Shown: piece after piece, positions 55,243 to 64,000 of the stretch
Position numbering within the stretch: position 1 is the stretch's first letter
How the letters are laid out: every line of letters starts with the position of its first letter
DNA from: Heterohyrax brucei
Lineage: Eukaryota > Chordata > Mammalia > Hyracoidea > Procaviidae
Assembly: GCA_028571685.1 (NCBI GenBank)
Contig: CM053144.1
Span: forward strand, 100,904,171 to 100,968,170
DNA length: 64,000 nucleotides
Direction: 5' to 3'
The notes under the pieces: model-generated
Databases searched by the model: none
Seen by the model: only the letters and a program-made list of their open reading frames with translations
What the model was told of the DNA's origin: nothing
Translations under genes and position numbers: made by a program

Positions 55243-57887
55243 TATCTAAGAAGATCCAATAGAAATCAAAAGTATCATAACAGAATATTACAAAAGACTG
55301 TACTCTAACAGATTTGAAAACCTAGAGGAAATGGACAAATTCCTAGATTCATATCACCTACCAAAATTATCACAAGGAAAAGCAGAACAACTTAGTAAAC
55401 CTATCACAAGGAAGAAATTGAAAAAGTCATCAAAAAACTACTAACCAAAAAAGGCCCTGGCCCAGATGGCTTCACCACAGAATTCCACCAAGCTTTCAGG
55501 GAAGAGTTAACACCAATACTACTGAGACTATTTCACAGAATAGAAAGGGATGGAATGTTCCCAAATTCATTCTATGAAGCCAGCATAACCATGATACCAA
55601 AGCCAGGGAAAGATCCAACAAAAAAGGAGAATTATAGACCAATATCACTCATAAACCTAGATGCAAAAATCTTCAACAAAATCTTTGTCAATAGAATTCA
55701 GCAAACTAGCAAAAAATAACGCATCCTGATCAAGTTGGTTTCATACCAGGAATGTGAGGCATGAAAAACACTGAATATGATCAATCATATAAATAACACA
55801 AAAAAAATCACCTGGTCTTATCAATCAATGCAGAAAAGGCACTTGACAAAGCCCAACATCCATTTATGCTAAAAACTCTCAGCAAAATAGGAATAGAAGG
55901 CAAATTCCTCAGTGCAATAAGGGCCATTTATAGAAAGCTAACCACTTACATCATCCCAAATGGAGAGAGACTGAAAGAATTTCCCTTGAGAATGGGAACT
56001 AGACAAGGCTGCCCACTCTCACCTCTCCTATTCAACACTGTACTAGAAGTTCTGGCCAGAGTAATTAGCCAAAGCCAAGTGCCGTCGAGTCGGATCCGAC
56101 TCATGGCGACCCTAGAGTAATTAGACAAGATCAAAAAATAAAGGGCATCTATATCAGCAAAGAAGAAGTAAAAATCTCCCTATTTGCAGATGGTATGACT
56201 GTATACATAGAGAATTCTAAAGAATCCATAAGTAAACTCTCAAACTAATAGAAGAGTTCAGCAAAGTATCAGGTTGTAAAATAAACATAATGAAATCAGT
56301 AGGATTCCTTTATACCAACAAAGAGATCATTAAAGAAGAAATCACCAAATTAATGCCCCCAAGAAGATAAAATATAGCCCCCAGGAAGATAAAATACCTA
56401 GGAATAAATCTATTTAGAGAAAGAAGAACAGAACTACAAGACTCTACTGCAAGAAACTAAGAAAGACTTACATAAATGGAAAAACCTACACTGATCGTGC
56501 ATAGGAAGACTTAACATTGGGAAAATGTCTATTTTACCTGAAGTGATTTACATATACAATGCAATGTCAATACAAATTCCAGTGACATTTTTCAATGAGA
56601 TGGAGAAACAAATCACCAGCTTTGTTTCGAAGGGGAAGGAACCCTGGATAAGCAAAGCACTACTAAAGAACAACACACTAGGCAGCCTCTTATTACCTGA
56701 CTTTAGAACCTATTACATTGCCACACTAGTTGAAACAGCCTAGTACTGGCACAAAAGGAGACATATAGACAAAAAGAATAGAGATGATACCCCAGAGATG
56801 CCAGTATCCTCTTATTAACAAAGATTCTAAGGCTCTAAGATTGTAAACTGGGGTTAAAAACAGTCTCCTTAACAAACGATGCTGGCAAAATTGGATTTTA
56901 ATCTGCAGAAAATTGAAACAAGACCCGTATCTCATGACTTACACAAAAACCAATTCAAATTGGATAAAAGACCTAAACATCAAACCTAAAACGATAAAGA
57001 TCATGCAAGAAAAAATTGGATCAACAATGGAAATTTTAACAGACAGACTTCAAAACCTGACAAACAAAACAGGATCAACAGAAGAGAAAATAGCTAAATG
57101 GGAACTATTAAGAATCAAACACTTTTGCTCATCCAATGACTCTATTGAGAACATTAAAAGACCACCTACAGTAGCAGAATGGGGACAAAAAACGTACCAA
57201 CTATATGTCAGACCAATGTCTGATCTCCATCATCTGCAGGGTACTACAAAATATTAACAGAAGGACAAATAACCCAATCAAGCAATGGGTGAAGGAGATG
57301 GACAGACACTCCTATAAGAGGATATCCAGGCAGCCAAGAGGCACATGCAGAATTGCTCATGATCATTAGCTAGCAGAGAAACTCAAATCAAAACTGCAAT
57401 GAGATATCATCTCACCCCAGCAAGGTTGGCCACCATCCAAAAAACACAAAATAAATGCTGGAGAAGCTATGGAAAAATTGCAACTACCCTACACTGCTGG
57501 GGGAATTGCAAAATGGTACAACTTCTCTGGAAAGCAATCTGACACTTCCTTAAAAAGCTGGAAATATATATTCCATTTGACTCATTAATCCCACTGTTTG
57601 GAATGTATCCTACAAAAGCAAGGGAAGTCACATGAACAGAGACATGCACAGGAATGTTTATTACAGCGCAGTCCACAATAGCTAAAAGGTGGAATCAACC
57701 CAGATGCCCAACAACAGAGGGACGGATAAACGAACTATGGTATATATACTCAATGGGACACTATGCAATGATAAAGAACAATGATGATTTTAGGAAGCAT
57801 CTCATAACCTGGTTTCAATTGCAAGACATGTTCATTGAAATTAGTCAGCAGCACAAGGACAAATATTGTATGAGACACTTACTATAA
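55243..57887 (+). pseudogene. L1 ORF2 remnant with FADG catalytic box
   Basis: RT pieces: GPGPDGF region near 55455, PKPGKDP near 55610, then [13 protein letters not shown] within 55866-56068. The box at 56183-56194 reads FADG, replacing the second catalytic Asp of FADD. Thumb and C-terminal fragments lie at 56525-56743, 56913-57257 and 57654-57887. Frameshifts and a duplicated 'gcccccaagaagataaaata' block near 56355 break the frame. Confidence 0.85.
56069..56113 (-). mobile_element. 45-bp AfroSINE tail insertion with perfect 11-bp TSD
   Basis: Only the SINE 3' terminus, reversed, is inserted. AGAGTAATTAG flanks it at 56058-56068 and 56114-56124, and L1 sequence is otherwise continuous. It contains GAGTCGGATCCGACTC (56087-56102), a 16-bp perfect palindrome. 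Confidence 0.93.
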
Positions 57888-58868
57888 GAACTTGAAAACA
57901 GGCTCGTGTACAGAAGAGAAGACTCTTTAACAGCTGCAAGGGAGGGGAGAGAGGGAGGGAGAAGGTTGGTTATAGACTAGATAGTTGATAGAAATTTGCT
58001 CGAGTGAAATCAGTGACAGCACACATGAGAAAGAAGGTCAGTTTAACTGGACTTGAACATAACCTGAGAACTCTTCCAATCTTGACCCAATATTGCAAGG
58101 ACAGAATAGCAGGGTTGGGGGTCCGGGGACAATGCTCTCAGGGGACATCAATACCAATTGGTATAACTAGCCTATTGTTAAGAGAGTCTTCTGCACCCCG
58201 TGTGAGTGAGTGGTGTCTGGGGTCTTAAAAGCTAGCAAGCTGCCATCTGAGGTGCACCAAATGGTCCCAACTCAGCGGGAAAAGATGATCACCAAAGACA
58301 ACCACAACATGAGGGAAAAAGAACCCCAAAGGCAGAAAGACCCACATAAATGGGTGACTATACCAACAAGTGACCAGAAGAACAAGATGGTGCCCAGCTA
58401 CCACCAATGGCACCCTTAATGGGGCTCACAATGTTGAGTCTCAGTGGCAACATGAGAAAAAAAAAAGAGGGGCACACCCTAAGAATTCCACTAAAAGACC
58501 ACAGTTGATGGTCAAAGGTCTGAGGCTTCCCCTGGGAGCATGGCCCCTAGACCTGCTGCTGCTCCTGATCACAAATCTTTACTGAGGTCAACTCTTCGGA
58601 CTGGAATGGACTGGAGTCAGGGACACAGAATAACTGTATTGTGTGTGCACTTTATGGTTCTATGCATCTGTAGGAAGTCATCCTACTGGCCTCTTACTAG
58701 AGGGGAGTAGAAAGGAGGGGACAGGAGATTGTTAAGAAGATATGACATGTGTCGAATGGAAAGGAGGAGCATGCTGTCACTGGGCAAGGAAAGCAGAACA
58801 AGCTGCAGACAGGTGGACATGCAAATTTGAAATGGAATGTACACTTTCACTCAATCACAATAAGAAAA

Positions 58869-59020
58869 AAATTGCCATTCAGTCAATTCTGACTCATAGC
58901 AACCCTACAGAATAGACCAGAACTACCACATACAGTGTCAAAAGAGTGACTGGTAGATTTGAATTGCCAGCCTTTGGATTAGTGGCAAGTTCTTAACCAC
59001 TCCACCACCAGAGTTTGGGT
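58869..59020 (-). mobile_element. AfroSINE, short form, reverse, at L1 A-tail
   Basis: 'aaaaaattgccattcagtca' to 'aaccactccaccaccagag'; begins inside the A-tail of L1 copy D. Confidence 0.9.
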
Positions 59021-59265
59021 ATTATATGTTATTAGAAAAATTTAAACAAATAATGTTCTGTACAGTCCTGTTAGCAGAGTATCACAGCAATACCAATAAG
59101 CTCAGACAATGCTGATCCATTAATTCAAATACTCTCGTATTTGCTCTCACTCTTTTGTACACCCCCTTGAATAGATACTGGTGCAATTCAGTGACTAATG
59201 GAGTTGTGTGATTAGTAGCATCCCCTTGGTGGGGTGTTCTGTATATGGTGACTTGTAATGAGAAT
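59021..59265. other. Nothing recognised
   Basis: Apparently unique. Confidence 0.35.
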
Positions 59266-59428
59266 TTGGAGCCCTGGTGGTATAGTGGTTAAGAGCTCAG
59301 TGGCTAACCAAAAGGTCAGCAGTTTGAACCCAGCAGCTGCTTCTTAGAAACCCTATAGCGCAGTTCTATTCTGTCCCATAGGGTCACTATGAGTTGGAAC
59401 TGACTTGACAGTAATGCATTGGGATTTT
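59266..59428 (+). mobile_element. AfroSINE, short form, well preserved
   Basis: Best head in the window: 'gagccctggtggtatagtgg' includes an A-box-like stretch and 'gtcagcagtttgaaccc' a B-box-like stretch, so it retains an internal RNA polymerase III promoter layout. Core 'gcgcagttctattctgtcc' and tail 'gacttgacagtaatgcattg' follow. Confidence 0.92.
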
Positions 59429-59990
59429 GGTGACGAGGATTCAGACCAAAAGTAGCTCAATTATTTATCTACTGAAGACTCTATTAGGCAGAGTCACGCT
59501 TTGTACATGTTGTTGTACATTTGTATTTGTTTGTAAAAGTAGTTCTCATAAAGCTCAAGGATCCATAAAATCAGATTTTTCAAAGAATCTGTAAGGTTTT
59601 TATGCTGTAACTAATTTTATACCACAAAATAATTCTGAGTGATAAATATTGTATAAGTCAATCAAAATTTAAACCAAATATTAATTTATAATAATACCAT
59701 GATAGATTTAACCTAATGCTGCAAATATCCCAAGGTTTGCACAAATTTAGCACAGTCTAAATCTTCTGGGAGAGAAAACTTTCTGAGACAACCACTGTTC
59801 CAGGATTTCAAATCACAGTTGTATCTAGAACCCAAAAGATAGCTTTACAGTATCCTTATCAACCACAAGGTTCTGCTAATACAGTATCAAATGACAAGAA
59901 ATAAAATATTCTACATTTGGTAGTAAACATCTTGTTGTTTACTCATCACTTCTTCAGCATTCCCCCACAACTCTACCCCACTGCACTGTA
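59429..59990. other. Nothing recognised
   Basis: AT-rich, apparently unique. Confidence 0.35.
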
Positions 59991-60330
59991 ATACTTCCCA
60001 GTTCTTGTGTTTGGGATGGAGTTAGAATTTACTATCACATGAGACAGGAATATTTTTCCCCCTTGGCCACAGAAGTAGATTCGCAGATGGACATGTGTAA
60101 GTCCAATGGAGTAATAAAAATCCTCTCCAGGATTTTTGTTGAGGTGTTAGAAATTAGACTCTCCTTTTCCTGATATTTTAAAGTATAAAGATGAAATCAG
60201 CTTAGACCTGCAAGTGGCCATCTCGGAGGTATATGAAGAAAGCCTATTTGAAAATGATGCCCTTCATTTGTAAGCAGACTCAGAAGCTAAAGGGGATGGT
60301 GTCATTGTGACAGGGACTTGTAATGAGCCA
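59991..60330. repeat. Possible ancient repeat, unassigned
   Basis: 'tcctctccaggatttttgtt', 'cctgcaagtggccatctcgg' and 'gaagaaagcctatttgaaaa' resemble a mammal-wide ancient repeat seen elsewhere. The family name is not recalled with certainty. Confidence 0.35.
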
Positions 60331-60829
60331 TTCACAAGGCGAGGCTTCTCAACTACATGAGACAATACATTCTTTTATTTTTATTTTTTTTTCTTCATAC
60401 AAATGTAAACTGTATTTCTAGGACTGCTGGCAGGAAGAATTATAAGGAATACACATTCCTAAATTTTCTGATCTGGGATTCTCTTCAAATTTTTCATATC
60501 ACTCTATATTGGGATAAAACAGAAAAAGAAATAATTACAGGGTTAAATGATCATCCTGATCTATGAGGAAGCCCACTCTGGGCTAGTTTCTACTCCTAGG
60601 CTTTCCTGTTAGGTAACCTGGTTTGCTGAAATAGATTTGTGATCCAAAAATCAGTTATAGATGTGCTGATATATTGATCCTTTCATTGTGAGTGCAGCTG
60701 GACAGAACCTAGAGTTCTTGGAAGCCCCTCAACCATTAATCTAACTGTGTGGATTCATATGATAATTTTCCATGTTAGGTACAATGTGAAGAAAAGTCTG
60801 GGAAGCACTGAATTAGACCTTACATCACT
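60331..60829. other. Nothing recognised
   Basis: Unique-looking; the 69-codon frame at 60357-60566 is not recognised. Confidence 0.35.
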
Positions 60830-61070
60830 CCTAATTTACTTAGAAGACTGAGCAAATTTTCCAAATTAAACACAGATTCCTAGAGATTTTGACTCAGTGT
60901 CTGAGATTGGATAAAGTAATCTGTATTTTAAAGGAGTTCCCCAGGTGACTCTGATTATCTACCAGGTTAAAACAAACAAACAAAAAAACAGTGCACTAAA
61001 TAACCCTTCCAGATTGTAAGATTCAATTATTCTAAGCTTGTTTCAAACTGTGTTTGTGGCTCACACCATA
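60830..61070 (+). mobile_element. MER5-like (hAT-Charlie) non-autonomous DNA element
   Basis: 'aaacacagattcctagagat', 'ttgactcagtgtctgagat', 'gagttccccaggtgactctg' and 'gtttcaaactgtg' follow the MER5A order. An (AAAC)n stretch at 60968-60988 interrupts it. Confidence 0.6.
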
Positions 61071-61509
61071 CGTTTTAGAAGTAATATATGTAACATTTTA
61101 GAAATAGTTCCTTAGAACCTGACAAGATTTTTGAGTAGACATATCAAGTGATACCTCCTTAGCTAATACCTATAGCAAAGTATCTCTGGTAGTTCTGCCC
61201 AAATGTGCCTGTAGGTACTGGTGACAGACTTTCCCTTAATGGCTTTCCTTAATATGTTTTTTATAACAAGGTACATTAGCAAGTAGGATGGTGGAAGTAA
61301 ACAAAAAATAAATAACCAATCAACCCAAACCCCCTCCCCCTCCCCCCCACAAAACTTGCTGGCAGCTGTTTTTACTTAGAAACTATAGAAAAAGTCCTTG
61401 TATGTATGGTTTTGGTTTATTTGTCAAAGCATAAGGACAGAGTTTATCATATATAACTGTCAAAGAAGTTCTTTACCGAAAGGCAAAAATAACCCTGAAA
61501 GAAATATTT
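61071..61509. other. Spacer with C-rich tract
   Basis: A C-rich run lies at 61328-61350. Nothing else is recognised. Confidence 0.35.
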
Positions 61510-62352
61510 TTCTTTTTTTTTCTTTATTATGACTGAGGGAAAATGTACATTCCCGTATAAATTTACATGCCCACCTATATGCAGCTTCCACTGCTCTCCC
61601 TGCCCAGTGACAGCACACTATTCCTCTCTGCTCCATACGTGTCACGTTCTCCCAACAGTCTTCTTTCCCCTCCTCTCCAACCACTCTCCTTCCTCTAGCC
61701 AGAGGTCAGCAGGATGATATCCTATAGATGCATAGAACCACAAAGTGCACCCAATATATGGTCATTCTGTGTCACCAAGTCCAATCCATTTGTGTCCAAA
61801 GAGTAGACCTTTGTCATGATTTAGGGGCAAGGGCAGCATCAGGGCCAGGGGCCATGCTCCCACAGGAACCCTGAAGCCACTGGACCATCAATTGCAGTCT
61901 TTTAGTGGAGATCTAAGGGTGCACCCCTTTTTATTCTTGTGTTGCCAGTGAGACTCAACTCAGTGAGCTCCATTGTGGCTATCACTGGTGGTGGCCAGGC
62001 ACACAAGAACAATATTAAGTGGACTTCACCAAAACTTGAATGCTCCTTCCATCTTAACCCAATGTTGCAAGAACAGAGTAGTTGGGGCAGGGGGCAGGAG
62101 ACCATACTCCTAGGCAAAATCGAGGCCAATTGGCACAACTAGCGTTTTGCTAACAGGACTCTCTGCACCCTACAATGGTAAGTGGTATCTGGGATCTTAA
62201 AAGCTGCCAAGCAGCCATCCAAGGGCACAGCAAATGGTCCCACCTTGGCAGGAATGGATGCTCACCAAGGACCAAAATGACATGGGGGCAAAGACAACCC
62301 AGAAGATAGACAGACTCACATGAGTGGGTGCCTACATCAACTTGGGACTGGA
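61510..62352 (-). mobile_element. L1 3' UTR with 5' inversion (twin priming)
   Basis: 61510-62003 is the reversed 3' end of the younger L1 3' UTR type. 62004-62352 is the adjacent upstream part of the same 3' UTR in forward orientation, ending where the reversed part begins in element coordinates with about 16 bp lost. AGAAATATTT flanks the whole at 61500-61509 and 62353-62362. This is the classic signature of a twin-primed L1 insertion. Confidence 0.9.
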
Positions 62353-63382
62353 AGAAATATTTCTTATTTTATGTGACAACGTCAGTGAATCCCTATGATC
62401 AAAGAAAATGAGTCAGTGATGAAAAGCTGGGCTCAGGTTGACACATGGAAGGTACAATGATCACCTGTCTGAATGAAAGATAGCCATACTAGCAATAGAA
62501 TCAGTGTGATGCAAGATAAACACCAAAGCTCTTAATGAGGCTTTGTTTTTTAGGAATAACTTCCCAAACAGTGTTGAGGAGTCCTGAATAAACTGACAAA
62601 CAAGGTTATACAAGGCAACATGATACTGGAATGATGTCACAAGTAATATAAAGTGTTCTGATTATCAAAAGTTCAAGTTATCAGATTCAAATTAGAATAA
62701 TTTAGTTAGACTAAGTGCAAGTCAAAATATAACACTAATGAGAGACAATTAAATTCCCATGGTAAATATTCTCAAAGATGTCAAACCGTGTGCATTTGTA
62801 CTCTATAAAAAAAGTCAATATTCTTAGTGTTTCCAATATCTATGCTAATTGGAATCAAATAGCTTAACATAATGTTATTAATCACTTGGTTGGTGTTCAA
62901 TGAAACATTAATGGAACACATCTTTTTTCATGAAATTCATGACAATACATTATCAGTAAACTGAAACGCCTAGAATGTCATCCCATCAGCCACGATCACA
63001 ACATGCTTGGTATTGTTAGTAGAAATTATAACTCTACTTCAAAGACTTTAAAGGACATACTTTTCACTGTAATAGCAAGACTATTTCAAGAAAAGAAATA
63101 CATATAATACTGAAAAATATTTTTCTGGAAAATAATAATAATACATAATAAACACAATAATAATAAATAATACATTCCTAACTTCAGAATATATTAAACT
63201 GTGGTCTGGAGAAAGGAAGTGAATATTTAAAAGATTAATTTTGAGTAAATGTTTCAATAAGTAACGAGTGCTGTTCTTTTAATTTTATAGAGACAATTTA
63301 AAGATGATCTGGGTGGCTAGATATTATACAATAAATTTCAAATCCAAAATAATATTTATCTTGCAACAAGTATTTTTCATTG
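62353..63382. other. Unique AT-rich sequence with (AAT)n
   Basis: ATA/AAT-rich simple sequence lies at 63125-63175. No gene or repeat family is otherwise seen. Confidence 0.4.
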
Positions 63383-63772
63383 TTTTAGATTGAATTGTTC
63401 CCCAGAAAAGTGAAGTTAAAATCCTAACTCCTTTACCTGGATGTTAATAGGTGTTTTCTTTTATTATGTTAATGTGTCATACCAGGGTAGGGTAGGTCCT
63501 TAGTATAATTTCTCTGAATGGTATTTTCTATGAAAAGGAAAACACAAACAGAGACATATGTTGGGGGAATAAATCATGTAAATGACCATCCATAAGCCAA
63601 GGAATACTAAGGAAGGCCTGGGGCTACCATCAAATAAAAACCTTCCCCAAGACTCTACTCATAACTTTCAGAATTCCAGACTCCAGAACTATAGGAAAAT
63701 AAATTTCTGTTTTTTAAAACCATCACACTTGTGGTATTTTTGTTATGGCAATGCTAGAAAACTAGTAACAAT
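63383..63772 (+). mobile_element. MaLR-type LTR, old
   Basis: 'tgttttagattgaattgttc' start, 'ccagactccagaactatagg' and 'aaataaatttctgttttttaa' near the end, then 'gttatggcaatgctagaaaa'. More diverged than the copy at 49633. Confidence 0.6.
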
Positions 63773-64000
63773 CACCTAGACATCACTTCAATTAATAAAC
63801 AATTTAACATAACCAAGACATTGTGAATATCTTGAGTACATGCATTCAGAAAGACATAATATCACTTTGGCAGTGTTCTTGCCCAAAATGTTTAACCTGA
63901 TTTTAATTATGAAGAAATAATCAGATAAACCCAAACAGCAAAAGCATTGGCCCAGACTCTTCAAAAACATCAAAGTCATGAAATACTAGAAAAGCTGTGT
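63773..64000. other. Nothing recognised
   Basis: Apparently unique sequence to the end of the window. Confidence 0.3.

Larger units (their letters stand above)
55243..58868 (+). mobile_element. L1 copy D, 3.6 kb, 5'-truncated
   Basis: Starts in ORF2 between the endonuclease and reverse transcriptase ('ccaatagaaatcaaaagtat'), continues to a 3' UTR from about 57888 and ends 'ctttcactcaatcacaataa' at the A-tail. A 45-bp SINE-tail insertion lies at 56069-56113. A reverse SINE abuts its A-tail. Confidence 0.88.

Noticed and set aside
59266..59340. tRNA-like sequence with A- and B-box-like motifs
   Set aside because: It is the head of an AfroSINE, which derives from a tRNA. The cloverleaf is not intact and the sequence continues into the SINE core.

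Overview
This window is mammalian nuclear DNA with no supportable host protein-coding gene, rRNA gene or tRNA gene. It is AT-rich, CpG-poor, intergenic-type sequence made largely of interspersed repeats in several age layers. All family names here come from recognising consensus-like sequence by eye; no alignment or database search was run.

Organism: the commonest repeat is a tRNA-derived SINE of the AfroSINE type, which is restricted to Afrotheria. It occurs in a long form (about 200 bp) and a short form (about 150 bp) lacking a middle block of roughly 45-50 bp. A mid-deleted AfroSINE class (HSP) is described as specific to hyraxes, sirenians and elephants. RTE (BovB-type) elements with CAA-rich tails and a distinctive L1 3' UTR fit the same picture. 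I infer Paenungulata, most likely an elephant; the window alone cannot exclude a sirenian or hyrax.

Layout. 0-9 kb: a MaLR-type LTR, an old L1 3' end, a decayed RTE split by a SINE with a clean target-site duplication (TSD), a mariner pair in inverted orientation and two MIRs. 9-12.3 kb: a nearly full-length but dead RTE that has lost its YADD box. 12.4-18 kb: an inverse RTE, then an old L1 holding an ERVL-type LTR (itself split by an RTE) and a younger L1 3' UTR. 18.3-24.1 kb: two L1 copies in tandem, the second inserted at the A-tail of the first. 26.4-32.2 kb: an L1 broken by an RTE, two SINEs and a mariner, the mariner abutting a 3'-truncated RTE. 34.7-38.9 kb: a probable MaLR LTR-internal-LTR remnant with two L1 insertions. 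38.9-55 kb: scattered SINEs, old L1, L2 and MIR, and a dense SINE cluster at 52.4-54.1 kb. 55.2-58.9 kb: a third large L1 carrying a 45-bp SINE-tail micro-insertion with perfect TSDs. 59-64 kb: mostly unique sequence, a MER5-like element, a twin-primed (inverted) L1 and another MaLR-type LTR.

How the parts relate: L1 and RTE supply reverse transcriptase, and the SINEs share the RTE 3' tail sequence and so probably moved on RTE machinery. Every transposon frame examined is broken, so nothing here looks currently active. The most interesting items are the 45-bp tail-only insertions with a 16-bp perfect palindrome, the inverted mariner pair, two adjacent perfect hairpins at 6.6 kb, and a few non-repeat patches (4.96-5.15, 25.15-25.42, 45.2-45.5 kb) that could be conserved or exapted.
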